DNA of 25,163 bases from CAYZJB01 sp964478735 (GTDB lineage: Bacteria; CLD3; SB21), in contig CAYZJB010000052.1 in NCBI GenBank assembly GCA_964478735.1, forward strand, positions 1-25,163. The letters are read 5' to 3'. Every line of letters starts with the position of its first letter. Position 1 is the first letter of the stretch. Shown here one piece after another: positions 17,372 to 24,434 of this stretch. The position numbers were made by a program, and so were the translations under genes. The notes under the pieces are model-generated. The model saw only the letters and a program-made list of their open reading frames with translations, searched no databases and was not told where the DNA came from.

Positions 17372-18697
17372 TCATTTCACCGCGACGACGCAGTTACGGC
17401 CCTGTTCCTTGGCCTTGTATAAACCGGCGTCCGCGGTATCGATCAGGTCTTTGCTGTTGACCGCATCGTCGGGAAACGTTGCCACGCCGAGACTGGCCGT
17501 CAGATTGCCCGACGGTTGCCGGTTCTGGTGAGGAAACTCGGTCTCCTCGATCTGCCGGCGAAGTTTTTCCGCGATCATCAGCGCCTGGGCTTTGTTGGTC
17601 TCCGGCAGGATGAGGGCGAACTCTTCACCGCCATAGCGGCATTCCATGTCGCACACGCGGGTCTCGTTGCGCAGCACAGCCGCGACTTTTTTGAGTACTA
17701 GATCGCCGGCCTGATGGCCGTTGGTATCGTTGTATTTTTTAAAATGGTCGACGTCGAGCAGGATCAGCGACATCCTCAGAAAATGCCGGTACGACCGCGC
17801 GATTTCACGTTCGATCTCTTCGTTGAAAAAGCGGCGGTTGTACAACCCCGTCAGTCCGTCGGTGATCGCCTGCTGTTTGAACGAATGATAATTCTGATGC
17901 AGGTAGTTGAAGATATCGATATTGCCCAGCGTTAGGCCGACGGAATAGGCGTACCGCTGGAGCAATTCCTTGCTTTCGATGATGCGGCGTTTGTTTTTTT
18001 GTCCGACCATCAGGATCGCGTTGGTCTTCGTTTCGCCGGAGTAGCGTTCGACTTTTTCTTCCGGATTGGCGACGGAAACGATCGGGATCAGGTATACCGC
18101 CTCCGAATCCAGAATGCGGCTGAGGTCGTGAATGTGATGGAGGGATGGATTGTCGATCGGCATCTCCTCGCGGAGATCGTCGACGATGAAATAGCTTTTG
18201 CGATGCGTGAGCAGATCGATGTACGGACGGCGCGTCATATCGATCTTCAGGCTTTGAAGTTCGCTCAGGCCGACATTCGCCCACGAGATCGGAAGCATCG
18301 TGGCGCGTTCGTCGTCGACCACCCAGAGAACGGCGCTGCTGAAGTTCAAATCCTCGCAGAGGGCGGTCGTGACGTTTTTGAGCAGCACTTTACGGTCGGT
18401 AATCGTCAGGAGGTGCTGGGTGCAATTGGCCAGCCGGATCAGGTTCTGCGCATATTCGCGTTCCTGCTGTAAAATCTGACGCAGGATGACGTTTTCTTTC
18501 TGTAAACGGCGGTGTTCGTGCGCAAACGCGTGACGCGCGGCGTCCGAGGCATGACCGTCGCTCAGCCGGTTTTTCCACTCGATCAGCCGTGCCAACAGAC
18601 GTCGGACGAATCCGGGCACCCCGTGATCGCTGAGTCGGAACGATACAAACGACGTCGACCAGGGTTGGACGGCGGTGTAGGTTTGTACGTTTTGCAT
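17372..18697 (-). CDS. GAF-GGDEF diguanylate cyclase in the pilus operon
   Basis: A 441-residue soluble protein predicted to make c-di-GMP from two GTP. A coiled coil (about 55-95) is followed by a GAF-like sensory domain (about 98-262) and a GGDEF domain (about 275-441) with active site GGEEF (356-360) and metal-binding DVDHFKKYND. The product-inhibition site RVCD (347-350) is exactly five residues before GGEEF, so feedback control is expected. ATG at 18697 is preferred to GTG at 18703, since GGAGGGAG is then correctly spaced. It starts 2 nt after the end of the PilX-like gene and ends 7 nt before the ATPase gene, so it is embedded in the pilus operon. Confidence 0.93.
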   Translation of the reverse strand: MQNVQTYTAVQPWSTSFVSFRLSDHGVPGFVRRLLARLIEWKNRLSDGHASDAARHAFAHEHRRLQKENVILRQILQQEREYAQNLIRLANCTQHLLTITDRKVLLKNVTTALCEDLNFSSAVLWVVDDERATMLPISWANVGLSELQSLKIDMTRRPYIDLLTHRKSYFIVDDLREEMPIDNPSLHHIHDLSRILDSEAVYLIPIVSVANPEEKVERYSGETKTNAILMVGQKNKRRIIESKELLQRYAYSVGLTLGNIDIFNYLHQNYHSFKQQAITDGLTGLYNRRFFNEEIEREIARSYRHFLRMSLILLDVDHFKKYNDTNGHQAGDLVLKKVAAVLRNETRVCDMECRYGGEEFALILPETNKAQALMIAEKLRRQIEETEFPHQNRQPSGNLTASLGVATFPDDAVNSKDLIDTADAGLYKAKEQGRNCVVAVK

Positions 18698-18699
18698 GA

Positions 18700-19665
18700 T
18701 CACAGCTCCCTCCAGTTACGCCACAGGGTCACGTAGGGCAACCCCGTCGGACTGAATTGACCGTAGAACCACGAGAGATACGACTGGCGATGAACAACGT
18801 TGATCTTGTTGGCATTGCCGAGCCCCGTAACATTGGCTCCGCCAATGATCCCGCCGTAGACGGTTTCCTTGTTATGCAAGTCGACTTCCTGTTCGACGAC
18901 CGACACGGGATTGGGCAGATACAGGACGCCCTGCAGTTTCTGGCTGTTTTTAAGACTGACATCGCCTTTGACGACGATGATGCCGGAGATTTGGGCGCTA
19001 TTCTTGACTTCGAGATCGCCTTCGATGAAAACGACGTTAGGCGAATCGCTCGGTACGCCATTGGGACGAATGTGAAAAAATCCTGTGTCCGGAAGTGCGG
19101 GATAAACTTCGCTGTTACCCATCGAATAACTGCCTGGAAAATAATGCCCCTGCGCGATGGCCATTTGTTGAAGTTTGATAAGGTCGATCTCGGGAAGTTC
19201 CGTAGCGCCCTCAAACGCACGGGCCGGGTTGTCGGTCCCGTCGCTGTCGTTGATCGTCAATTTGTCGTTCATGTCGCCGCTGATGTACACGGCGTAGTAG
19301 GAAATGTCGACGAGCCGCGTGCGATATTTCTGTTTAGAGGCGCCGGTCGATGTATTGGACGTGACCGTGATCTGGAGCGTGTCCTTCAGGGCGCCGATGA
19401 CGGTGCTGTCTTCCGCCGTGACGGTGACGGTCCCGCCGGCAACGTTGGAGTAGGTGCCCGACCAGTGCCAGTTACCCGTCGACATGGAACGCGCGATCGC
19501 CCATTCCATCCCGGCCTGAGCGGTGTAGAAACCCTGTGCTCGGCCATGCGCGGACGTTGCAAGCGTGGCGTTGTTTTGCACGAACGTTACCATCGTCAGA
19601 CCGATCAAGGTCAGCAACGTCAGGAAGAAAATCACGTTCGTCAGTACAGAGCCTTTTTCATTCAT
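18700..19665 (-). CDS. PilX-like minor pilin/pilus assembly protein
   Basis: A 321-residue protein, first gene of the pilus operon. It begins MNEKG-SVLTN, a possible prepilin-peptidase site after Gly5 though the usual Glu at +5 is replaced by Asn. A hydrophobic helix follows (about 9-28), then the QGFYTAQAGMEWAIA segment, equivalent to the FxxAEAG region of PilX proteins. The C-terminal half (about 210-275) holds repeated short strands (NVVFIEGDLEVKNSAQI, GIIVVKGDVSLKNS, LQGVLYLPN), a beta-solenoid pattern seen in PilX C-terminal domains. A role in initiating or capping the pilus, or in adhesion, is likely. GGGAG lies about 9 nt before the ATG. The major pilin is not in the window. Confidence 0.85.
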   Translation of the reverse strand: MNEKGSVLTNVIFFLTLLTLIGLTMVTFVQNNATLATSAHGRAQGFYTAQAGMEWAIARSMSTGNWHWSGTYSNVAGGTVTVTAEDSTVIGALKDTLQITVTSNTSTGASKQKYRTRLVDISYYAVYISGDMNDKLTINDSDGTDNPARAFEGATELPEIDLIKLQQMAIAQGHYFPGSYSMGNSEVYPALPDTGFFHIRPNGVPSDSPNVVFIEGDLEVKNSAQISGIIVVKGDVSLKNSQKLQGVLYLPNPVSVVEQEVDLHNKETVYGGIIGGANVTGLGNANKINVVHRQSYLSWFYGQFSPTGLPYVTLWRNWREL

Positions 19666-19690
19666 GGTTTTTTACTCCCGGCACAACTTT

Positions 19691-19706
19691 AGCAATTGCT
19701 ATACCC
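19691..19706 (-). promoter_or_regulatory. Candidate sigma-54 promoter of the pilus operon
   Basis: Minus strand reads GGGTATAGCAATTGCT: GG and GC are exactly 10 nt apart and the -12 element is a full TTGCT; the -24 side is a weaker match to TGGCAC. The start point would be near 19680, giving a 15-nt leader with GGGAG close to its 5' end. An NtrC-type activator with GAFTGA is encoded at the far end of the same cluster. Confidence 0.5.
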
Positions 19707-19778
19707 AAATCAATCTCATTGTTTTACAATGGTTTAAAGTGAAAAAATGGAGGGTTGGTTATAGGGGAAAATTACCGA

Positions 19779-19797
19779 CTATGGGAAAAAGCCATAG
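19779..19797. promoter_or_regulatory. Dyad upstream of the pilus operon, possible enhancer site
   Basis: CTATGG and CCATAG flank a 7-nt GAAAAAG spacer, centred about 108 bp upstream of the inferred sigma-54 start, where NtrC-type activators usually bind. A related ATAGGGGAAA at 19761-19770 lies exactly 20 bp from ATGGGAAAAA at 19781-19790, so two sites would face the same side of the helix. Confidence 0.35.
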
Positions 19798-19873
19798 GGG
19801 GTTAGAAGTCTTTGACCGGGGACGGTTTAAGACGTAGCCATGCAACGCCTCAACTCAGTACCTGGCATGACGC

Positions 19874-19902
19874 TTGACATGTCAATTTTTGCGGATTACT
19901 AT
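19874..19902 (+). promoter_or_regulatory. Predicted sigma-70-type promoter with palindromic -35
   Basis: TTGACA and TACTAT are 17 nt apart, and the inferred start is about 25 nt before the ATG at 19935. The -35 box is part of a perfect 12-bp palindrome, TTGACATGTCAA (19874-19885), which could also be an operator. Confidence 0.5.
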
Positions 19903-19934
19903 TTGAAAGAGTCACTAACGGTGAGGAGAACCCA

Positions 19935-20212
19935 ATGGGTTTGTTTGATTTATTGAGATCGTTACCGTTGAAAGAAAATTTCCGTGCCGTCGTACCTCGG
20001 TACTCGTCGTGGCAGGGCCGGAAGTATTCGATGAAATCCACGTGCTCGGGTCGGAGACGCTCAAACGGAATGGAAAAAATATCGAATGCTGGAAAGTCGA
20101 TAACGGCCCGTTTGCCATTCCCGGTTACCGCGCGTTCCGATGGGTCGATAAGCGAACGAAGAACATCGTACAAACGGTTCTGCGCAGTAACGACGATCAA
20201 CCTGAGTACTGA
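19935..20212 (+). pseudogene. Decayed gene, C-terminal domain out of frame
   Basis: GAGGAG six nt before an ATG at 19935 starts MGLFDLLRSLPLKENFRAVVP, which then drifts into unlikely sequence. A second frame, minus one relative to the first, carries AGPEVFDEIHVLGSETLKRN, then IECWKVDNGPFAIPGYRAFRWVDKRTKNI-type sequence up to a stop at 20212. Together they resemble the C-terminal part of DUF3108-like/lipoprotein-sorting-type proteins, with a LPLKE segment, a CWKV segment and a WVDK segment in that order. This likeness is from memory. The N-terminus and signal peptide of that family are missing. The piece therefore looks truncated as well as frameshifted, unless one base was misread near 19995-20010. 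In the following gap a stretch near 20340-20430 is weakly protein-like (FEYALDEDGLTVGI) but has no start. Confidence 0.5.
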
Positions 20213-20299
20213 ACGTTTTCGGAATAACGGTTTTTTATTCTATCGGCTTATCAATTCTAACAGGTTTGAAAAAGTCTTTAAAACGAGTCAATCCCTTCA

Positions 20300-20328
20300 T
20301 GGCGAGTCCCGACGATGTCGGGAAGCCA
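20300..20328. repeat. Hairpin with GTCGGGA stem
   Basis: TCCCGAC, a 3-nt loop and GTCGGGA form a perfect stem, extended by TGGC and GCCA after a small bulge. No T-run follows, so it is more like an intergenic palindromic repeat than an intrinsic terminator. The 232-bp gap 20213-20444 has no other clear feature. Confidence 0.5.
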
Positions 20329-20444
20329 CGATAAAGCTGAATTTGCCGTTCGATCCTGCCTTCTCGTTCGAGTACGCTCTCGATGAAGACGGGCTCACGG
20401 TGGGTATTCGGACTTCTTCAACAACCTGCTAAAGCTCTTTTCAT

Positions 20445-21029
20445 ATGCAATTAGGCACTGTTACTTTTTTTGAAACGCCCGCTCTTTTGCGACGGTGGTT
20501 TCAAAAAAACCACCACCGTGAAAAAGTTCTGTGGATCGGGTTCCGCAAAAAAGCATCCGGTTTGCCCACGATCACGTACCGCGAGGCGCTCGACGAGGCC
20601 CTCTGTTTCGGCTGGATCGACGGCATCAAAAAATCCGTCGACGCCGTGAGCTACACGTACCGATTCACGCCGCGCCGTCCCGGCAGCGTCTGGAGTCCGG
20701 TCAATATCAAACGGTATCGTGAGTTGCTGAAGCTGGGTCGTGTGCAGCCGCCGGGTCGACGTACATTCACGCCGTCACGCGGGAAAAACAATCCGGTTCG
20801 AACGCGGCCGCGTTCGTTTTCACGCACGCTCGAAACAATCTTTCGGGCCGACAAAAAAGCCTGGACGTTTTTTCGGCTCCAGCCGCCGGGTTACCGCAAA
20901 CTTTGCATTTACTGGGTCATGGAAGCGAAGCAGGACGCGACACGAGAACGGCGCCTCGCGACCCTCATGGCCGACAGCGCCGCGGGTCGCCGAATCGGGC
21001 CACTTGCACGTGCGGCCAAGATGTCATGA
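20445..21029 (+). CDS. YdeI/OmpD-associated family protein
   Basis: A 194-residue cytoplasmic protein. The N-terminal half is classic for the family: FFETPALLRRWF, LWIGFRKKASGLPTITY, then EALDEALCFGWIDGIKKSVD, YTYRFTPRRPGSVWS and VNIKRYREL. The C-terminal half is also typical (FRADKKAWTFFRLQPPGYRK, then RRLATLMADSAAGRRIGPL). The biochemical role is poorly known; some relatives are linked to stress or peptide resistance. Residues about 104-132 are unusually rich in Arg, Pro and Ser. Another frame there reads TREKQSGSNAAAF, nearer to the family's usual REEKSG-like linker, so a pair of compensating base errors is possible. There is no good Shine-Dalgarno before the ATG at 20445. Confidence 0.85.
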   Translation: MQLGTVTFFETPALLRRWFQKNHHREKVLWIGFRKKASGLPTITYREALDEALCFGWIDGIKKSVDAVSYTYRFTPRRPGSVWSPVNIKRYRELLKLGRVQPPGRRTFTPSRGKNNPVRTRPRSFSRTLETIFRADKKAWTFFRLQPPGYRKLCIYWVMEAKQDATRERRLATLMADSAAGRRIGPLARAAKMS

Positions 21030-21072
21030 GGCTTTTTCACCACAGCGCCTCAGAGATCACAGAGATTCAACG

Positions 21073-21112
21073 ACCACAGATCGAGAAATACTTAAACCTT
21101 TCACTCTGTGGT
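21073..21112. repeat. Inverted repeat in the gap before the sensor kinase
   Basis: ACCACAGA and TCTGTGGT (8-bp arms, 24-nt loop) lie in a low-complexity stretch rich in CACAG and CAGAGA words, 40-80 bp after the YdeI-family stop. Apart from this and the predicted promoter, the 260-bp gap holds only a small dyad GGCA/TGCC at 21238-21250. Confidence 0.35.
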
Positions 21113-21170
21113 AAAACGAAGGATCGCAAAGTCGTTGACCCACCGCTATTCCAGCCTCTCACCATTCCGC

Positions 21171-21199
21171 TTGACACCGCGCCGCCATCACTGTAACTT
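21171..21199 (+). promoter_or_regulatory. Predicted promoter of the PAS sensor kinase
   Basis: A perfect TTGACA is followed after 17 nt by TAACTT (weak -10). The inferred leader is about 85 nt and includes the GGCA/TGCC dyad at 21238-21250. Geometry matches the predicted promoter at 19874-19902. Confidence 0.4.
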
Positions 21200-21289
21200 A
21201 TCATCATACAAATCCGGGGGGTTTAGCCACACATTAAGGCAGTAATTGCCGAAACGCATGGCGGCAATTAACAAGGATGAAGGTGCGCG

Positions 21290-23161
21290 ATGCCGAAGCT
21301 CGCCCATCAACTTCGCCGTATTCTCGATACCATGGCCGAGGGTTTTCAGATCCTCGATCACCGGTGGCGTTACGTCTATCTCAATCGTCAGGCGGCGGAA
21401 CACGGCCAGCGTCCGATCGATCAGTACATCGGCCGGACGATCATGGAATGTTATCCCGGTTTCGAGAATACCGCCGTCTTTGCCGTCATGAAACGCTGCA
21501 TGGAAACCGGCACGACGGAACAAATGGAAAATGAATTTCGTTACCCCGACGGCCGCATCGGTTGGTTTGAACTGCGCATATTTCAAATTCCCGACGGCAT
21601 CGGCATTTTCTCGATCGATATTACGAAGCGCAGGCAGGTCGAAGAAGCGCTCCAGTATTCGCAGGAATTGTTCGAAAAAGTCTTCCGCAGCAATCCGGTC
21701 GGTATTGCCATCACGCGACTTGCCGACATCACGTTTGTCGATGTCAACGACGCGTACCTCGACCTGATCGAATACTCCCGCGAGGAAGTCATTGGCCATA
21801 CGTCGCTCGAATTGGGGCTTCTCCCGCCCGAAGAGCGCGCTCACATTCCGGATCAATTCGAGCAGGAAGGAAACGTTCGCGGCCTCGAACTTGACCTGCA
21901 CACCAAGTCCGGAAAATTGCGGCATGTTATTGTTTTGATAGAGCCGATCGATTTGCAGGGTGAACCTCATATTCTCACGATGACCGTCGATATGACGATC
22001 CAGCGTTCGCTCGAACGCCAGGTACGAGAGGCACAGCGCATGGAAAGCCTGGGCACGATCGCCAGCGGCATTGCCCACGACTTCAACAATCTGCTCGGCA
22101 TCATCATCGGCCACACGCATTATCTGCCTCGAACCGACCGGGAGGAAGAGGCATTCCAACGCGCCGTTGATGCCATCCGGACGGCGGCGGAACGCGGCGC
22201 AACGCTGGTCCGGCAACTCCTGACGTTTGCGCAGCGTACCGATTCGTCCTTCGAGATCGTCCGCCTCAATGACGTCGTCCGCGAAGTCGCCTCGTTGGTC
22301 CTTCAGACATTTCCAAAGACCATCGAGATCGATCAACATTTGCACGAGCATGTTCCCTGGATCGCGGCGGACAGCGGGCAAATTCACCAAGTGCTGCTCA
22401 ATCTCTGCATCAATGCACGCGACGCCATGCCGGACGGCGGAACGCTGACGCTTACAACGCGCGTGATTTCCGGGACACGGCTGCGCGAACGGCATCCGCC
22501 GGCCGATACGAGTGAATACGTCGAGGTCGAGGTACGCGATACCGGTACGGGCATGAAGCCGGACATCAAGGAAAAAATTTTCGAACCGTTTTTCACGACG
22601 AAAGGTCCGGACAAGGGAACGGGACTCGGACTTTCCGTCGTGTCCGGCATCATCAAGAGCCATCGCGGGATCATCGACGTGGAGAGCGAACCCGGGAGGG
22701 GTACGGCTTTTCATGTTTATTTTCCGATCAAGGAACTCATGCGCCAACCGCCGGAACCGGTTGTCCAAAAAAACCGAGAGGCGGCGTATGGCAGTGAAAC
22801 GATTCTACTCGTCGAAGACGAGGTATTGCTCCGTGAAATGGCCAAGCTCATTCTCGTCAGCAAGGGGTATACGGTTTTGACGGCCAATGACGGCGAGCAG
22901 GCCATCGAGGTGTACGAACGTCACCGGGCGGCGATTTCGCTCGTTCTGACCGATCTTGGATTGCCGAAAGTCAACGGACCGGAGGTTATCCGGCGATTGC
23001 GTGAACGGAATCCTTCGCTGCGCATTCTGGTTGCGACCGGATTTTTGGAACCCGAAATCCGTGGTCAACTCAGTGCACTCGGCGTGATCGATGTCATTCA
23101 AAAACCCTATTCGCCTGAGGATATCGAGCATAAAGTCCGGAATGCGCTGGATGCGGGATGA
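21290..23161 (+). CDS. PAS-PAS-histidine kinase-receiver hybrid
   Basis: A 623-residue soluble sensor with no membrane segment. Two PAS domains (about 12-115 and 125-235; the first ends with IFSIDITKRRQVEEAL) are followed by a phosphotransfer helix with H263 in GIAHDFNNLLG, the H-box of the NtrB-like class. A HATPase domain has N-box NLCINARDAM, G1 DTGTGM and G2 GTGLGLSV. A C-terminal receiver (about 506-623) has acidic pocket E510/D511, phospho-acceptor D555 in LTDLGLP and K605. It probably reads a cytosolic signal such as redox state or a small ligand and passes phosphate to a separate protein, since no Hpt or regulator gene is nearby. AAGG lies 6 nt before the ATG. The frame on the opposite strand is only a shadow. 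Confidence 0.94.
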   Translation: MPKLAHQLRRILDTMAEGFQILDHRWRYVYLNRQAAEHGQRPIDQYIGRTIMECYPGFENTAVFAVMKRCMETGTTEQMENEFRYPDGRIGWFELRIFQIPDGIGIFSIDITKRRQVEEALQYSQELFEKVFRSNPVGIAITRLADITFVDVNDAYLDLIEYSREEVIGHTSLELGLLPPEERAHIPDQFEQEGNVRGLELDLHTKSGKLRHVIVLIEPIDLQGEPHILTMTVDMTIQRSLERQVREAQRMESLGTIASGIAHDFNNLLGIIIGHTHYLPRTDREEEAFQRAVDAIRTAAERGATLVRQLLTFAQRTDSSFEIVRLNDVVREVASLVLQTFPKTIEIDQHLHEHVPWIAADSGQIHQVLLNLCINARDAMPDGGTLTLTTRVISGTRLRERHPPADTSEYVEVEVRDTGTGMKPDIKEKIFEPFFTTKGPDKGTGLGLSVVSGIIKSHRGIIDVESEPGRGTAFHVYFPIKELMRQPPEPVVQKNREAAYGSETILLVEDEVLLREMAKLILVSKGYTVLTANDGEQAIEVYERHRAAISLVLTDLGLPKVNGPEVIRRLRERNPSLRILVATGFLEPEIRGQLSALGVIDVIQKPYSPEDIEHKVRNALDAG

Positions 23162-23167
23162 CAGGAT

Positions 23168-23204
23168 CCGGTCGTTGAGTAGCGAAGCGTATCGAAACGA
23201 CCGG
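23168..23204. repeat. Perfect inverted repeat after the sensor kinase
   Basis: CCGGTCGTT and AACGACCGG (9-bp arms) enclose a 19-nt loop that includes GAGTAGCGAAGCGTATCG, 6 bp after the kinase stop. This GGTCGTTGAG...CGAAACGACC pattern looks like a dispersed intergenic palindrome; it may also end transcription. The rest of the 284-bp gap up to cas6 shows no gene or clear promoter. Confidence 0.55.
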
Positions 23205-23445
23205 AGGCTTACCACGCCGGGTATTGAGCAGCCAAGCGGGCGCAACCACGGACGTAGCGTGCAATGACAAGTGGAGGAAGTTTGCTCCGGTGAGCCCCGG
23301 ACGTGAAATAACATGATAACCTAACACATGAAAAATTTTCGGTTGTTTTCTTCAAATCTTGACCGTTACTTAATGGAGTTGGAAGACCTACCCTGCTCTG
23401 CGTGCACTCTGTCGTGGGCCTTTCCCGATCCAGGATAAATCAACC

Positions 23446-24294
23446 ATGCGTCTTCAACTCGCCTTGCGGGTAGACCGGCCTTTCTGGCTGTCGCTCAATT
23501 ATCAGCATTTTCTGACGGCGGTGATTTACCGCCTGATCGCTGTCGCTTCGGAAAAGCACGCCTCTTGGCTCCACGACGTCGGGCATGTCACCGGAGTACG
23601 AACGTTCAAACACTTGACTTTTTCAAAGCTGCTTCTCCCGGATCGCCCGCAGATCGACTCCGGCAGGCTTCTGATCAAAGACCGGATTTCCTGGAAGATA
23701 AGTTTTTGTCTTCCATCAAGTCTGGAGCCGTTCGTTGTCGGGCTTTTTAGTGAACAGAAATTCTGGCTGGAAGATCCGCAAAACGAATTACGCGTCGAGA
23801 CGGTCGAATCAATTCCGGAGCCGGATTTTGTTTCACCGATGCGCATGACGTGCCTCTCGCCGATCCTCGTGAAGAAGCCTTACAAGAGGCCTGGCGAATC
23901 AAAACTGCGCGCCGAGCATCTCGGACCGGATCATCCTGAAGTCTCGATATTTTTGCACCAAAATCTCATCGAAAAGCAAAAGTCACTTGAAATGGACCCT
24001 GATAAGAAGGATCGAAATCGGGAGGAAAAAAACCTCTCACCTCATGGTGAGCGGAGTCGAACTATGAAACTCGATCCATTCAAGTTCCTCCCCGACCGCG
24101 ATTATTTGCAAAGACGGCAAGGTCGTGTAACGAAACTGATCACGCTGTACGAAGGCCGTCCTGAAGAAACGAAAAACCGTGCCTTCGAATGTCCTTTTAG
24201 CCTTGAAGGGCCGCCGGAGTTGATTCGGATCGCGTACGAATCCGGATTGGGAAACGACAACGCGATGGGGTTTGGCATGATCGAACAAGTGTAA
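23446..24294 (+). CDS. cas6: CRISPR RNA endonuclease Cas6
   Basis: Cuts the CRISPR precursor transcript within each repeat to release guide RNAs. The 282-residue protein has the Cas6 layout: an N-terminal ferredoxin-like domain (RLQLALRV, LNYQHFLTAVIYRLI, then SWLHDVG with H43 as possible catalytic base), a middle with DFVSPMRMTCLSPILVKK, and the C-terminal domain LHQNLIEKQK, VTKLITLYEG, AFECPFSLEGPPELIRIAYE. It ends with the diagnostic glycine-rich loop GLGNDNAMGFGMIE. The type I-A/I-B/III kind fits best. A charged insertion (about 186-208) is longer than usual. The ATG has only a modest AGGA upstream. No other cas gene or repeat array is in the window, so the partners must lie past the right edge or elsewhere. 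Confidence 0.93.
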   Translation: MRLQLALRVDRPFWLSLNYQHFLTAVIYRLIAVASEKHASWLHDVGHVTGVRTFKHLTFSKLLLPDRPQIDSGRLLIKDRISWKISFCLPSSLEPFVVGLFSEQKFWLEDPQNELRVETVESIPEPDFVSPMRMTCLSPILVKKPYKRPGESKLRAEHLGPDHPEVSIFLHQNLIEKQKSLEMDPDKKDRNREEKNLSPHGERSRTMKLDPFKFLPDRDYLQRRQGRVTKLITLYEGRPEETKNRAFECPFSLEGPPELIRIAYESGLGNDNAMGFGMIEQV

Positions 24295-24313
24295 GGCGAA
24301 CTTTAGTTCGCCT
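24294..24313. repeat. Palindrome at the cas6 stop
   Basis: AGGCGAACT, a 2-nt TT loop and AGTTCGCCT: perfect 9-bp arms beginning in the last base of the cas6 stop codon. A variant with 8-bp arms recurs at 24958-24977. A degenerate copy (AGCGAA/TTCGCCT) is at 24330-24349 and a lone half, AAGTTCGCCT, near 24400-24409. Confidence 0.75.
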
Positions 24314-24376
24314 ATGAAGATGGATGAACAGCGAAACTTCCGTTCGCCTAAGACATTCTATTGTGCGGGCGTATCC

Positions 24377-24396
24377 GGTCGAGCTGAAGCTCGACC
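24377..24396. repeat. Second palindrome between cas6 and the next gene
   Basis: GGTCGAGCT, a GA loop and AGCTCGACC: perfect 9-bp arms with the same 2-nt loop size as the palindrome at the cas6 stop but a different stem sequence. Confidence 0.7.
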
Positions 24397-24434
24397 AACA
24401 AGTTCGCCTGTGAACTAAGATACAGGAGGTATCC

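Noticed and set aside
19935..20432. 165-codon frame starting at the intact ATG
   Set aside because: Only its first 21 or so residues look real; the convincing protein sequence after that is in another frame, so I treat it as a broken gene.
21188..22768. 526-codon open frame on the minus strand
   Set aside because: It lies opposite the well-supported PAS kinase, whose domains and motifs are clear. The codon use here (few TTA, CTA and TCA codons) leaves the opposite strand open for long stretches.
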